DNA from: Acinetobacter silvestris
Lineage (GTDB): Bacteria > Pseudomonadota > Gammaproteobacteria > Pseudomonadales > Moraxellaceae
Direction: 5' to 3'
Length of the DNA stretch: 64,000 nucleotides
Assembly (NCBI RefSeq): GCF_002135235.1
Contig: NZ_NEGB01000007.1
Coordinates: 104,366-168,365 of the forward strand
Position 1 is the first letter of the stretch. Every line of letters begins with the position of its first letter. The translations under genes and the position numbers were made by a program. Under the pieces are notes generated by a model that saw only the letters and a program-made list of their open reading frames with translations, made no database searches and was not told the origin of the DNA. This document shows positions 27,555-38,330 of this stretch, piece after piece.

Positions 27555-27576
27555 AGATTAAATTTTGTTTAATTTT

Positions 27577-27600
27577 AAAAAGCGCTACGGCGCTTTTTTT
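27577..27600 (+). terminator. Terminator after HIT gene
   Basis: AAAAAGCGC (27577-27585), loop TACG, then GCGCTTTTTTT (27590-27600). The stable tetraloop hairpin is textbook. Confidence 0.85.
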
Positions 27601-27667
27601 ATGCCAATTGAAGTGAGTCATGCCTGAATTGGTTATACTAGCCGGCTCCTCACCTCTAGCAAATCCT

Positions 27668-28702
27668 ATGCCGCAATTTTCCTTTTCAGATGCTCTTTTA
27701 ACTTGGTTTGATCAGCATGGTCGTCATGATTTACCTTGGCAAGTGACCGATGATCCCTATAAAGTTTGGGTATCTGAAATTATGTTGCAACAAACCCAAG
27801 TAAAAACGGTATTGCAGTATTTTGACCGCTTTATCACACGTTTTCCGACGGTAGATGATTTAGCGACTGCATCTTGGGATGAAGTTGCACCTTATTGGGC
27901 AGGTTTAGGTTATTACGCTCGTGCGCGCAATTTACATAAAGCCGCAGCAATTGTGCATCACAATGGACATTTCCCCACAAACTTAGCCGAATGGGTCGAA
28001 CTGCCAGGCATTGGGCCATCGACAGGCGGCGCGCTGATGTCTCTTGGTCTACGAGAGTATGGTGTAATTATGGATGGCAATGTCAAACGCGTATTGTCGC
28101 GTTTTTTTGCCATAGAAGATGATTTATCTAAACCTATACATGAACGCGCTATGTGGCAGTTAGCAGAAAGCTTATGCCCTATACCGCGCAATCATGACTA
28201 TACCCAAGCCATCATGGATTTAGGTGCCACAATTTGTACACCGAAAAAACCACTCTGTTTATATTGTCCAATGCAACAACAGTGTCAAGCACATCAACAA
28301 GGTTTAGAAACTGAACTTCCTTACAAGAAACCGAAACAACCGGTTCCAATAAAATCTGCAAAAGTTTTATTAATTCAGGCAAATCAACAGTGGTTATGGC
28401 AACAACGTCCACACTCTGGGCTTTGGGGTGGTTTATGGTGCTTACCGATTATTGAAGATGATGTAGAATTTTCACAACTCTGTCAGCAATTGAACTTAAT
28501 TTCCAAAGTAGAACCGGTGCAAATCTCACATAGCTTTACTCACTTTACTTGGATTCTTACTGCATATATTTTTAACATTGATCAAGATCAGCAAGAGTTT
28601 ATACAGACTGAAGTCGGTGGTGAATGGCACTCAGCACAAAAAGCTACACAAATGGGCATTCCAACTGCCATGAAAAAATTGATCTCAGCGCTGGAGATAT
28701 GA
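27668..28702 (+). CDS. mutY: Adenine DNA glycosylase MutY
   Basis: Removes A paired with 8-oxoG. 344 residues from ATG 27668 (MPQFSFSDALLTWFDQHGRHDLPWQ); the frame opens at 27620 but the extra 16 codons do not match the family. Catalytic Glu37 in SEIMLQQTQV, the helix-hairpin-helix LPGIGPSTGGALMSLG near 113, and Asp in VIMDGNVKRVLSR. The 4Fe-4S ligands are Cys-X6-Cys-X2-Cys-X5-Cys in the ICTPKKPLCLYCPMQQQC block. The C-terminal NUDIX-like domain (GLWGGLWCLP) reads 8-oxoG. Confidence 0.96.
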   Translation: MPQFSFSDALLTWFDQHGRHDLPWQVTDDPYKVWVSEIMLQQTQVKTVLQYFDRFITRFPTVDDLATASWDEVAPYWAGLGYYARARNLHKAAAIVHHNGHFPTNLAEWVELPGIGPSTGGALMSLGLREYGVIMDGNVKRVLSRFFAIEDDLSKPIHERAMWQLAESLCPIPRNHDYTQAIMDLGATICTPKKPLCLYCPMQQQCQAHQQGLETELPYKKPKQPVPIKSAKVLLIQANQQWLWQQRPHSGLWGGLWCLPIIEDDVEFSQLCQQLNLISKVEPVQISHSFTHFTWILTAYIFNIDQDQQEFIQTEVGGEWHSAQKATQMGIPTAMKKLISALEI

Positions 28703-28764
28703 CATAGTCGGACACAAATTCATTCCATTTATTCATGTTAAAAATTTAAGAACAAGGACGTCCT

Positions 28765-29301
28765 GTGTCAGCTTTTTTCCGCTTTTGCTTATTGAGCAGC
28801 TTTGCAATTTTTATGACGGCATGTACTACGGCACCCAAAAAAACTGCTCCCCTAGTACCAAAAAGTTTGATCCAACTCAAAGCCATGTCACTCGCTAATC
28901 ACCTGCCCATTCCCGTAGATGGGATTCAAGAAAAGAATTTAAAAGACACTTGGGGAGCAGCACGAAGTCAAGGTCGTAATCATGAAGGGATCGATATTCT
29001 TGCTCCACGTGGAACAAAAGTTTTTAGTACCACTGAAGGGATTATCAGTAGTTTAAAAAGTAATAATTTAGGTGGTAAAGTAGTATGGATTCTTGGACCA
29101 AGCGGTGCATGGCATTACTATGCCCACTTAGATGAACATAACCATCGCTTGAATGAAGGCGACTACATTCAAAAAGGTACGCTCATCGGTTATGTTGGCA
29201 ACACGGGTAATGCACGGCATACTGCACCTCATTTGCACTACGGACTGTACTTAGCGGGTAAAGGCCGTGGTGCAGTCAACCCTTATCCATATTTACGTTA
29301 A
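28765..29301 (+). CDS. M23 family peptidase lipoprotein
   Basis: 178 residues, GTG start. Lipobox MTAC with Cys20 after a short signal. The M23 (LytM) zinc motifs are present: HEGIDI near 73, HYYAHL near 117 and HLHYGL near 157. All metal and catalytic His/Asp residues are there, so it is probably an active peptidoglycan endopeptidase at the envelope rather than an inert EnvC-like activator. Followed after 21 bp by a small unknown gene. Confidence 0.88.
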   Translation: MSAFFRFCLLSSFAIFMTACTTAPKKTAPLVPKSLIQLKAMSLANHLPIPVDGIQEKNLKDTWGAARSQGRNHEGIDILAPRGTKVFSTTEGIISSLKSNNLGGKVVWILGPSGAWHYYAHLDEHNHRLNEGDYIQKGTLIGYVGNTGNARHTAPHLHYGLYLAGKGRGAVNPYPYLR

Positions 29302-29322
29302 TTTATAGTTTAGGAAATTTTC

Positions 29323-29568
29323 ATGTCAGAAGCTTTGATCGATCGGTTAGTTGAATTTGCAGAATCAGGCAATCAGCAGAAGGTCGTGCTCAATGGACAA
29401 ACTCATCAAGGTTGGATTATGGAACTCTCTGAAGATGCTCTGTTGATTAGTACTGGTTTTGCAGATAAAACTGGGCAAGATATCTGGATTAAATTTAGTG
29501 AATTAAATCAGGCAAAATTATCCTTTTGGGATAATAAAAAAGATCAATGGATCGAATTCAACCTTTAA
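29323..29568 (+). CDS. Small conserved-looking cytosolic protein, function unknown
   Basis: 81 residues: MSEALIDRLVEFAESGNQQK, then a beta-rich middle (VVLNGQTHQGWIMELSEDALLIST) and a Trp-rich end (DIWIKFSELNQAKLSFWDNK). The pattern suggests a small beta barrel (Sm/SH3-like), but I recognise no family. It sits between the M23 lipoprotein and tag, 23 bp before the likely tag start. Confidence 0.55.
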   Translation: MSEALIDRLVEFAESGNQQKVVLNGQTHQGWIMELSEDALLISTGFADKTGQDIWIKFSELNQAKLSFWDNKKDQWIEFNL

Positions 29569-29591
29569 AACGTGACATTAGGAGCATCAAT

Positions 29592-30146
29592 TTGACAACT
29601 CAACGCTGCGGCTGGTGCTCAAATGATCCACTGTATATGGCCTACCATGATCATGAATGGGGCAAACCCAATCATGATGAAAAGCATTTATTTGAAATGA
29701 TTTGCCTGGAGGGACAACAAGCGGGGCTTTCTTGGATTACTGTGCTCAAAAAACGAGAAAGTTATCGGGAACATTTTTTTCAATATGCGATAGAAGACAT
29801 CGCCCAATTTACGAATGAGCACTTAGAATCAAAACTACAAGATACAGGCCTCATTCGGCATATTGGAAAACTCAAAGCGATTCGTGACAATGCGATTGCA
29901 TGGCAAAACATGAAAAACCAAGGCATTAATATGGTCGACTGGTTTTGGAATTTTGTTGACCAGCAGCCCTTAATCAATGACGTTCCTGACTACAAACAGG
30001 CTCCTGCACAAACAAAAATGAGTCAAAAAATTTCTAAAACTTTAAAGAAAAATGGTTTTAAATTTGTGGGACCAACCACCTGTTATGCCTTTATGCAGGC
30101 TGTAGGTATAGTCAATGATCATGAAAATAACTGTACTTACCGTTAA
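29592..30146 (+). CDS. tag: DNA-3-methyladenine glycosylase I
   Basis: Excises 3-methyladenine from alkylated DNA. 184 residues from TTG 29592. The TTG is preferred because AGGAG lies at 29580-29584, seven bases before it, and TTQRCGW then aligns with the family start; ATG 29547 would overlap the gene before it. [38 protein letters not shown] and [24 protein letters not shown] carry the zinc-snap Cys and His residues and the catalytic region. Confidence 0.95.
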   Translation: MTTQRCGWCSNDPLYMAYHDHEWGKPNHDEKHLFEMICLEGQQAGLSWITVLKKRESYREHFFQYAIEDIAQFTNEHLESKLQDTGLIRHIGKLKAIRDNAIAWQNMKNQGINMVDWFWNFVDQQPLINDVPDYKQAPAQTKMSQKISKTLKKNGFKFVGPTTCYAFMQAVGIVNDHENNCTYR

Positions 30147-30190
30147 GCATCTCTCGTAATAAAACCAAAAAGAATAGGAAAGACTCAACT

Positions 30191-31213
30191 ATGACAAACT
30201 CAACGATTCAAGCCTATGCGGCAATGCAAGCGGGTGAACCTCTTAGACCTTATCAGTTTGATGCCGGAGAACTGCAAGCACATCAAGTTGAAGTTAAAGT
30301 GGAATATTGTGGACTCTGCCATTCTGACGTTTCCGTGATTAACAATGAGTGGGGCAATTCTGTTTATCCTGTCATTGCTGGACATGAAATCATCGGCACC
30401 ATCACACAACTGGGTTCAGAAGCAAAAGGACTTAAGGTGGGTCAGCGTGTTGGCATTGGTTGGACCGCAGAAAGCTGCCAATATTGTGACCCTTGTGTCA
30501 GTGGCCAACAAGTTCTATGTACGGGTGAAAAGAAAGCAACCATTGTCGGACATGCAGGTGGTTTTGCTGATAAAGTCCGTGCAGGTTGGCAATGGATTAT
30601 TCCCCTGCCTGAAGATTTAGATCCTGAAAGTGCTGGTCCACTTTTGTGTGGTGGAATTACGGTATTTGACCCGATTTTAAAACATCAAATCCAAGCCATG
30701 CACCATGTGGGTGTGATTGGTATTGGTGGTTTAGGGCACATAGCAATCAAATTATTAAAAGCATGGGGCTGTGAAATTACCGCCTTTACCTCAAGCTTAG
30801 ATAAAATCGATGAACTAAAAGCCATGGGTGCCGATCATGTGGTCAATAGCCGTGATAGTGCAGCTTTAAAAACTCAACGTGCTAAATTTGACTTACTGCT
30901 ATGCACTGTCAATGTATCTCTAGATTGGAAGGCATATCTAAATACCCTTGCCCCCAATGGCTCAATACATATGCTGGGAATGGTGCTTGAACCGATGGCG
31001 ATTCCTGCTGGAGCGCTCATTAGTGGAGCGAAATCTGTTACGGGTTCACCGACGGGCTCTCCTTTTGCATTGCGTCAGTTATTACAGTTTGCTGCACGTA
31101 AAAATATTGCCCCACAAATTGAGCTTTATCCAATGTCAAAAATTAATGATGCTTTGACACGGCTACATTCTGGTCAAGCACGTTATCGCATTGTCTTAAA
31201 GGCTGATTTTTAA
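30191..31213 (+). CDS. Zinc-dependent alcohol/aldehyde dehydrogenase (YahK/CAD-like)
   Basis: 340-residue medium-chain dehydrogenase. Catalytic zinc: [10 protein letters not shown] and GHEIIG. Structural zinc: four Cys in [17 protein letters not shown]. The Rossmann motif is [17 protein letters not shown], so NAD(P)H-linked. The sequence style fits NADPH-dependent broad-range aldehyde reductases such as YahK. No pathway neighbours reveal the substrate. A hairpin (31230-31249) follows the stop. Confidence 0.88.
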   Translation: MTNSTIQAYAAMQAGEPLRPYQFDAGELQAHQVEVKVEYCGLCHSDVSVINNEWGNSVYPVIAGHEIIGTITQLGSEAKGLKVGQRVGIGWTAESCQYCDPCVSGQQVLCTGEKKATIVGHAGGFADKVRAGWQWIIPLPEDLDPESAGPLLCGGITVFDPILKHQIQAMHHVGVIGIGGLGHIAIKLLKAWGCEITAFTSSLDKIDELKAMGADHVVNSRDSAALKTQRAKFDLLLCTVNVSLDWKAYLNTLAPNGSIHMLGMVLEPMAIPAGALISGAKSVTGSPTGSPFALRQLLQFAARKNIAPQIELYPMSKINDALTRLHSGQARYRIVLKADF

Positions 31214-31229
31214 AATAACATGATGAATC

Positions 31230-31252
31230 AGGTGGTATCACTACCACCTTTG
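31230..31252 (+). terminator. Hairpin after alcohol dehydrogenase gene
   Basis: AGGTGGTA (31230-31237) pairs with TACCACCT (31242-31249). The T run after it is poor, so termination strength is uncertain. Confidence 0.45.
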
Positions 31253-31347
31253 AACTGTTATACAAGAATCTATCTTCAAAGCATATAAAATTTTGATAGC
31301 TATTCATTGAATAAAATGAATAGTTATCCATCATGTTTTTTAAAAAC

Positions 31348-32787
31348 TTAAGCAACATTTACTGAGGTTAATTGCCCTCGAGTCCAATCTGCCAATAAGA
31401 CAATGGCATCACGAATTTCATCCGACAATTCATGTCCTGCATTCAAGCGAATACAGTTTTTATAGCGACCGTCTTCACCGAAGACTTCGCCAGGGACAAT
31501 ATTAATTCCTTGCCGTTGCGCAAAACGATACATCGCTAAACTATCAATCTGTTCAGGCAATTGAATCCAAAGCGCATAACCACCATTCGGTTGATTTAAA
31601 CCAATACCCACCTGATGAAAAGCAGTAATGATAAATTGTCGATACTGTTCAACCTGTGCCATGAGAATCGGTTTCAGTCGAGTTAAATGCTCACGATAAG
31701 CACGACTATAAATTAAATCAGCCAGACCCAATTGCAATGGCGTATTCACTGCAACATTGGACATCAGGACTTGTGCTCGTAAATGCTGTAAGCGTTGTGG
31801 AAGACAAAACCAACCCACTCGATAAGCAGTGGATAAAGATTTAGAGACTGATCCACAGAAAATCACATAACCCTGTTGATCCCAATATTTAATCGGTAAG
31901 GGTCGTTTAAAACTAAAACCACACTCAGCATAAATATCATCTTCAATCACATAACATTGATACTGATGAGCCAATTGAGCAATTCTTTCTTTCTGTGCAT
32001 TGCTTAAGCAAAAACCTAAAGGATTTTGAAAATTTGCAGTCAGTAAGCAGGCTTTTGCACCGCTACTTTGCATGACTTGCGCTAAACGCTCTACATCAAA
32101 TCCATCTGTATCGGCAGGAATTTCTATAATTTTTCGCTTTAAAGCAGCCAAAAGTCGTAACTGACCATTAAAGTTAGGCGTAGGTACGATAATACTATCG
32201 CCGATTTCAGTCAGGGTTTGAATCATCACGGATAATGCCGGCATGCAACCGTTGCTGATATAAATATCATTCTTCGCAATATAAAAACCATCTTCTGCCC
32301 AATGTTCAGATAACGCTTCTCGCAAGCGCATGTGCCCTTGTTTATCACTATATAAAAAATCTTCGGGCTTACTATGCTTTAAAGCACGCTGAATGGAACG
32401 GCGTAAAGCTTCCACCGGAACCAGATTCGGAGAAATTTGAATTGCCCCTAAATGAATCAATTTATTATCAATCGATGCTTGTTGAATCTCAATTTGTAAT
32501 TCTAAATTTGAAACTTCTCTGGGTTGAGATTGAAAGTCAGGATGGGTCGGTCGTGGAGTGTGTTGGATCACTGATTTTTTCGCACTGACAAAGTAGCCCG
32601 ACTTATTTTTGACGTAAATCAAGCCCTGTGCTTCTAATAATTCATAGCAATTTTTGACGGTATTCATACTGACATTTTGCTGTTCTGAACATTGGCGCAG
32701 TGAGATTAAACGTTGCCCCGCAACTAATTTCCCCTGCCGAATTTTTTCCGCAATTTGTTCTGCCAAAATTTGATATTGGAATGCCAT
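31348..32787 (-). CDS. MocR/PdxR-type GntR regulator with aminotransferase domain
   Basis: 479 residues: an N-terminal winged-helix GntR domain (IAEKIRQGKLVAGQRL, SMNTVKNCYELLEAQGLIYVKNKSGYFV) fused to a type I PLP aminotransferase fold. The PLP lysine is in CGSVSKSLSTAYRVGW. Such proteins sense PLP or amino compounds and often control neighbouring genes. The divergent neighbour here is a small lipoprotein; the gene convergent on it is the alcohol dehydrogenase. Target unknown. Confidence 0.9.
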   Translation of the reverse strand: MAFQYQILAEQIAEKIRQGKLVAGQRLISLRQCSEQQNVSMNTVKNCYELLEAQGLIYVKNKSGYFVSAKKSVIQHTPRPTHPDFQSQPREVSNLELQIEIQQASIDNKLIHLGAIQISPNLVPVEALRRSIQRALKHSKPEDFLYSDKQGHMRLREALSEHWAEDGFYIAKNDIYISNGCMPALSVMIQTLTEIGDSIIVPTPNFNGQLRLLAALKRKIIEIPADTDGFDVERLAQVMQSSGAKACLLTANFQNPLGFCLSNAQKERIAQLAHQYQCYVIEDDIYAECGFSFKRPLPIKYWDQQGYVIFCGSVSKSLSTAYRVGWFCLPQRLQHLRAQVLMSNVAVNTPLQLGLADLIYSRAYREHLTRLKPILMAQVEQYRQFIITAFHQVGIGLNQPNGGYALWIQLPEQIDSLAMYRFAQRQGINIVPGEVFGEDGRYKNCIRLNAGHELSDEIRDAIVLLADWTRGQLTSVNVA

Positions 32788-32886
32788 ACATCTGTACTCA
32801 TTTTTTAGAATTTTGTGTAACTGTATCTATCAACATAACAGATTTATGCTGCATGTACAGTTCACCAACTTCAAAAGGAGCAATGC

Positions 32887-33306
32887 ATGAAAATAATTAA
32901 AAGCAGTACCATAATTTTAGGGATGAGCTTTCTATTCACTGCTTGCCAACCTCAAGCGACAAATTCATTGGCACAAAAGCAGCACTTTATTTGTAAGTCT
33001 TTAATTGAAGGCTTCTTAAAAACACAACAATTGGGGCAATACCAATTACAACATCTACAACCGACTTTACATCAAGCATCGGCACAGCGTTTGTATCGTT
33101 ATCACATCAGTTCAGATCAGACAATGCGGATAAATATGCCACATCAACAAGATCTCAACTTTGCATGTAATCAAACTTCTGCACAACGCTTTGAATTAAA
33201 ATTACTGAATCAGGAACAGCGAGAAATTCAAACTTTATTGAATTTAGATTTACCACCACAAAAGACTATCGATACTTTGACAGCTTTTGTACTAAAAACT
33301 CAATAA
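32887..33306 (+). CDS. Small lipoprotein, function unknown
   Basis: 139 residues. Signal peptide MKIIKSSTIILGMSFLFTAC with the lipobox FTAC at 17-20. The mature part is Gln-rich (KTQQLGQYQLQHLQPTLHQ) and contains two Cys residues. No family recognised. AAAGGAG lies about 7 bases before the ATG. Its 3' end overlaps the convergent LysR gene by 41 bp. Confidence 0.6.
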   Translation: MKIIKSSTIILGMSFLFTACQPQATNSLAQKQHFICKSLIEGFLKTQQLGQYQLQHLQPTLHQASAQRLYRYHISSDQTMRINMPHQQDLNFACNQTSAQRFELKLLNQEQREIQTLLNLDLPPQKTIDTLTAFVLKTQ

Positions 33307-34156
33307 ACAAACGGACTCGCTTTGGCAAATGTTCTTGTTGATAGTAAACCGCATGAATACTTTGCTCATGCAATTCGATTTGATCTTCGAATAACGTAAT
33401 CAAACGATTGTTGTGAATATCCCGATGTACCAAAAATGCAGATAAACACGTAATGCCTAAGCCATCCAATGCCATTTGACGCACAGTTTCTCCATTGGAT
33501 GCTTTAATTTTTGGACGAACCGTCAGTTGCTCTCCATCCACACGAATGGGCCAAGTATTTAAATGTGCGACTTTACTAAAACCAATTTGCGCATGCTTCA
33601 AAAGATCTTTGGGGCTTTGTGGATAACCATTCAGCTCTAAATACTCTGGGCTTGCGACAATATACAAACGGCTTTTACAGAGTAATTTTGCATGTAAACT
33701 TGAATCATTCAACTGCCCAAAACGGATTGCAACATCAGTTTTATGCTCCAATAAATCAATGATTTGATCATTACTATTCAATTCAATTTCAATATTGGGA
33801 TAAAGCTGAGTAAATTCCCGCAATAATGGCACAATCACATGCAAAACAAATGGTGTTGCTGAATCGACCCGAATTAAGCCTGATGTTGCACTATCTGACT
33901 TCAGTAAAGCATCTTCCGCTTCATTTAAGTCATGCACAATTTTTCGGGCTTTCTCTAAAAATAGTTGTCCTTCATGCGTTAATTTTAGTTTACGCGTTGT
34001 CCGTTCCAGTAAAGTGACATTCAGTTTGGTTTCAAGGCGTTGCAAAGCACGACTGACCCCAGAAGTAGTTTGTTGTAAATGTCGTGCTGCGGCAACAATT
34101 GAGCCACTATCAACAATATAGATAAAGGCTTGTAATTCTTCTAATGTTGATTTCAT
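33266..34156 (-). CDS. LysR family transcriptional regulator
   Basis: 296 residues from ATG 34156 (MKSTLEELQAFIYIVDSGSI); the frame is open 11 codons further upstream. The N-terminal winged helix-turn-helix is GSIVAAARHLQQTTSGVSRALQRLETKLNVTLLERTTRKLKLT. The effector domain follows from about residue 90. The second helix is the usual one for CrgA-type LysR proteins. Regulated genes are not evident; the upstream side has only a broken ORF. Confidence 0.9.
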   Translation of the reverse strand: MKSTLEELQAFIYIVDSGSIVAAARHLQQTTSGVSRALQRLETKLNVTLLERTTRKLKLTHEGQLFLEKARKIVHDLNEAEDALLKSDSATSGLIRVDSATPFVLHVIVPLLREFTQLYPNIEIELNSNDQIIDLLEHKTDVAIRFGQLNDSSLHAKLLCKSRLYIVASPEYLELNGYPQSPKDLLKHAQIGFSKVAHLNTWPIRVDGEQLTVRPKIKASNGETVRQMALDGLGITCLSAFLVHRDIHNNRLITLFEDQIELHEQSIHAVYYQQEHLPKRVRLFIEFLVQKLSKYR

Positions 34157-34532
34157 AATGACAAACAACTCACTTTTATTGATTTTCAATCAACAATATT
34201 TTGCAGAGTACCTGATTTTTTAGCAACTCTAAAAACCGCATAATGTTGCTAACGCTATCAATGTGTAGTTTTTAAAATGACAAATATCATTCCAAAATTT
34301 GGTGTGGGTAAGTTATGCAGCAGTATCTTATATAGGTGCGTATTGACTGCAGTTGCACTCATGCTCGTTTGTACTCAAATTAAATTCGCTCAACAACCTA
34401 TACAACAACTCAGCTAGATCGTTCGTGATTTAAGTACTACAGATGAAGACCGTCGCAACTTCAATATTGCTTCGTGGTCTGAGATATTAAAATCTTTCTC
34501 TTCTCAGACCTATTCAATAGGTAAAATGAAAG
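34157..34532. other. Gap with a possible decayed exported ORF
   Basis: 375 bp between the LysR and START-domain genes. It contains a 46-codon ORF described separately; otherwise nothing stands out. Confidence 0.4.
34277..34417 (+). pseudogene. Possible remnant of an exported protein
   Basis: A 46-codon ORF: MTNIIPKFGVGKLC, then a hydrophobic core VLTAVALMLVC and QQPIQQLS before TAG. After the stop the frame goes on as IVRDLSTTDEDRRNFNIASW without another stop for some 35 codons. This suggests a secreted protein cut by a nonsense mutation. No homologue recognised; it could also be chance. Confidence 0.25.
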
Positions 34533-35183
34533 CTATTTTAAAATCTCAGGTAAAGCTGGCAATTTATTGTTTTTGGCTAACTCTACTTTCATCTTCTGTA
34601 ACATCTGATATGGCTGCTGCTCCACCAACATATTGGTTACACTTTGTGGGATAGACCCTTCTGGATCAGCAAAACCTGAGGTAGTAACTTTAACTTTATT
34701 GTCTGCAATTTTTTGAAAAGTCCAATCCCCTTCATAATTCTTTAACCGAATATAATTGGCATCCAAAGCCTTCCCTTGACTCAGTGCTTTATTTTTAATA
34801 GTGACCATTCCATTACGATCCTTTGACATTTTGCCACGAACCACCATATCGCGATCTTTTAAAGGAAATGGAAAATCTAAAACCATGTAAAGGATAAACT
34901 CACCTTTCTTATCATCCCGAGATAACAGTTCAGCTTTGGCAACATTCGGCGCCCATTTCGGCGTATTCGCAATATCTAAAACCAATGCGATGGCATGATC
35001 CATAGAATAATCTAAGGTTGTTTCTGCCCGATAAGACAAAACTGGATTATTCGCATTCTGATAGGTCCAAACCTTAATATTATTTTTATCTAAACTAAGC
35101 TTGGCATTATTCGGTAAAGCAGCCTGCGCTGACAGGCTCAAGGCACTGACAACACAAGCAATCAACATCACTATTTTATTCAT
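34533..35183 (-). CDS. Exported START-domain (lipid-transfer-like) protein
   Basis: 216 residues from ATG 35183, with signal peptide MNKIVMLIACVVSALSLSAQA. The mature region has the START/SRPBCC pattern: SYRAETTLDYSMDHAIALVLDIANTPKWAPNVAKAELLS, then FPFPLKDRDMVVRGKMSKD and the C-terminal helix. Such bacterial START proteins are periplasmic and of unknown ligand. A TTG four codons upstream is a less likely start. Confidence 0.8.
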   Translation of the reverse strand: MNKIVMLIACVVSALSLSAQAALPNNAKLSLDKNNIKVWTYQNANNPVLSYRAETTLDYSMDHAIALVLDIANTPKWAPNVAKAELLSRDDKKGEFILYMVLDFPFPLKDRDMVVRGKMSKDRNGMVTIKNKALSQGKALDANYIRLKNYEGDWTFQKIADNKVKVTTSGFADPEGSIPQSVTNMLVEQQPYQMLQKMKVELAKNNKLPALPEILK

Positions 35184-35238
35184 TTTATTTTTCAATTAGA
35201 TTCTATTCTTTTACATTTTAACCAACTCTGGTTTAGGC

Positions 35239-36063
<825 letters not shown>

Positions 36064-36341
36064 CTAATGTTGATTCTAAATTGCCCTTACTATAACAAAA
36101 CTCTGAACTGAGACTAAGTTTCAGACCTAAATATTTCAGCGAAAATATAATCAGACATGCTTAAGCTTTTTAGCAACGCAAAACCAAAGGAATAGCGTTC
36201 AATACAAATATACCTATCAGATATTCAAATTTTTTTCTTAAAAATAAATCAGTGTTGCTACAAGTTTTCATCTCTCTGTAAACATCGTTACGCAGACTAC
36301 CCACCACGAATGATAAAAAGATGAATTATAAGGAGATCAGG

Positions 36342-36533
36342 ATGCATTCGAAAAAAATCGCTTTAAGCTTAGTGTTCGGCATGAGCATGAGTACCAGCTG
36401 GGCTGAAACCATGACGACAGCAAATACAACCACGGTTATTGAAGACAAAGCAGTGTCTAAAAATGTCAATAATATTACAGAAGCCCAAGTTGAAATTAGG
36501 ATTGAAGATATCGATTTACCCAGTTTAGAATAA
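36342..36533 (+). CDS. Small exported peptide, function unknown
   Basis: 63 residues from ATG 36342, with AAGGAG about 8 bases upstream. The signal peptide is MHSKKIALSLVFGMSMSTSWA, leaving a 42-residue acidic mature peptide rich in Thr and Val and ending in IRIEDIDLPSLE. No family recognised. The good ribosome-binding site, signal and terminator argue that it is real. Confidence 0.55.
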   Translation: MHSKKIALSLVFGMSMSTSWAETMTTANTTTVIEDKAVSKNVNNITEAQVEIRIEDIDLPSLE

Positions 36534-36557
36534 GTCTGAGTTCATAATTTTGAACAT

Positions 36558-36590
36558 AAAAAAGGGGAATATTGAATATTCCCCTTTTTT
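36558..36590. terminator. Bidirectional terminator, exported ORF / dnaJ
   Basis: GGGGAATATT (36564-36573) pairs with AATATTCCCC (36576-36585) and is flanked by A and T runs, serving both convergent genes. Confidence 0.85.
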
Positions 36591-36608
36591 GCATCTCAGT
36601 TCGTTGAA

Positions 36609-37721
36609 TTAATCAAATAAACCAAAGAACGATTTTTTCTTCGGAGATGATTTATTGTCATCACCATCCATCGTTTCTTGCAGCTCTTTTAATAACTCAC
36701 GTTGACGCGCAGTTAAATTTACTGGTGTTTCAATCACAATGCGGCAAAGCAAATCACCCTGCATACTGGTACGTACAGGTTTAACCCCTTTACCACGTAA
36801 GCGGAACATTTTACCCGTTTGAGCTCCCTCAGGAATTTTCAAACTCACACGACCTTCCAATGTTGGAATTTCAATTTCTTTACCCAATGCAGCATCAGCA
36901 ATGCTTACAGGTACGTCCATATAGAGGTCTGCGCCATCACGTTGGAAGATTTCATGTTCACGTACCACAACTTCAACGTATAAATCACCTGACTGACCAT
37001 CACGAATCGCTTCGCCTTTGCCAGTTAAACGTACGCGGTCGCCATTGTCTACGCCTGCAGGAATCGTTACTTCTAATGTTTGTTGACGATCTGAAACACC
37101 TGAACCATGACATTTATTACACGGATTTTTAATCGTCTGACCTTGTCCACGGCAAGTACCACATGTTTGCTGTACAGAGAAAAAGCCCTGTTGCATACGC
37201 ACTTGACCCGCGCCATGACAAGTTTTACAGGTTGCTACATCATTTGGATTTTTTGAACCTTTACCATCACATGCATCACACGGTGCAGGTGCAGTAAAAG
37301 TAATGGTTTTTTTAATACCTTTAACCGCTTCTTCAAGGGTTAGTTCCATCACATAACGGAGATCCGAACCACGACGAGCACGTTGCTGACTACGACCACC
37401 ACCACCGAATGCGCCACCGAAAATATCACCAAATTGGCTAAAGATATCTTCTGCACTGAAACCACCACCGAAGCCACCGCCACCACCATGGCCGCCTTCA
37501 AACGCATTATGTCCCATACGGTCATACATACTACGTTTTTCGCTATCAGAAAGGATTTCATACGCTTCTGCTGCTTCTTTAAACTTGTCTTCAGCTGCAG
37601 CATTGTCAGGGTTACGGTCTGGATGATACTTCATCGCCATCTTACGGTAGGCTTTTTTAATTTCATCATCACTAGCGGTTTTAGCGACGCCTAAAACCTC
37701 ATAATAATCACGTTTAGCCAT
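36609..37721 (-). CDS. dnaJ: Chaperone DnaJ
   Basis: Hsp40 co-chaperone that delivers clients to DnaK and stimulates its ATPase. 370 residues: J domain with HPD (YHPDRN), Gly/Phe-rich linker ([14 protein letters not shown]), and four CxxCxGxG zinc repeats ([32 protein letters not shown]). The C-terminal substrate-binding domains follow. dnaK is not in the window. Confidence 0.98.
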   Translation of the reverse strand: MAKRDYYEVLGVAKTASDDEIKKAYRKMAMKYHPDRNPDNAAAEDKFKEAAEAYEILSDSEKRSMYDRMGHNAFEGGHGGGGGFGGGFSAEDIFSQFGDIFGGAFGGGGRSQQRARRGSDLRYVMELTLEEAVKGIKKTITFTAPAPCDACDGKGSKNPNDVATCKTCHGAGQVRMQQGFFSVQQTCGTCRGQGQTIKNPCNKCHGSGVSDRQQTLEVTIPAGVDNGDRVRLTGKGEAIRDGQSGDLYVEVVVREHEIFQRDGADLYMDVPVSIADAALGKEIEIPTLEGRVSLKIPEGAQTGKMFRLRGKGVKPVRTSMQGDLLCRIVIETPVNLTARQRELLKELQETMDGDDNKSSPKKKSFFGLFD

Positions 37722-37810
37722 GTTTGGCGATGCTCCACAATTTGAGATACTTTACTGCGAAGTAACATGGGGACGCTTATTTCATTTTACAAGCGTCTAT
37801 CCGAAAAATT

Positions 37811-38188
37811 TTAGAATACCGCTTTATTTTTAATATATTTACTAAAGCCTTTTAACCAAGCATTAAGCAGATAAAGCCATGCAATTGCGCTAAAAACCAC
37901 ACCAATTACAGCACATGCTTTAACCCAAATAAAACTATCCCAATAAAAGAAAATCAGTGGAATAAACCATAAGGCAGCAAAAATAGCCAAGAGCATAAAT
38001 AAGACCACGCTACGCATTACCCATAATGCTTGAGCATGCATCCAGACTTCTGCATTATCGACTTGAACCACTTTACGTGCCAACCAATATGAAATGACAG
38101 CAGTTACAATGGTAAATAATGCTAGAAACATACAAACATAAGAGATCGTAATGTATCGACGATGCTGTTCTAAATTGTCTCGCCCCAT
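37811..38188 (-). CDS. Small inner-membrane protein, unknown function
   Basis: 125 residues with three likely membrane spans: about 14-37 (YVCMFLALFTIVTAVISYWLA), 56-80 and 87-111. A Cys occurs in the first and third spans. No family recognised. It lies between dnaJ and the RND pump in the same direction, with its own untranslated flanks. Confidence 0.55.
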   Translation of the reverse strand: MGRDNLEQHRRYITISYVCMFLALFTIVTAVISYWLARKVVQVDNAEVWMHAQALWVMRSVVLFMLLAIFAALWFIPLIFFYWDSFIWVKACAVIGVVFSAIAWLYLLNAWLKGFSKYIKNKAVF

Positions 38189-38330
38189 AGGTGTCTATAT
38201 ACCTCTAATCCATTGCATGTTCATTTATTTTTATGCAATGAAATTTCCTGTGTTATTTTCTATCAAAGATTAGATGCTACTATATTGAATTTTTCAATAT
38301 TTCGCACCTAATATTCACAAAAAACTCGAC

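Noticed and set aside
37349..37694. ORFs of about 85-103 codons across the dnaJ Gly-rich region
   Set aside because: Low-complexity shadows of the Gly/Phe linker in other frames.
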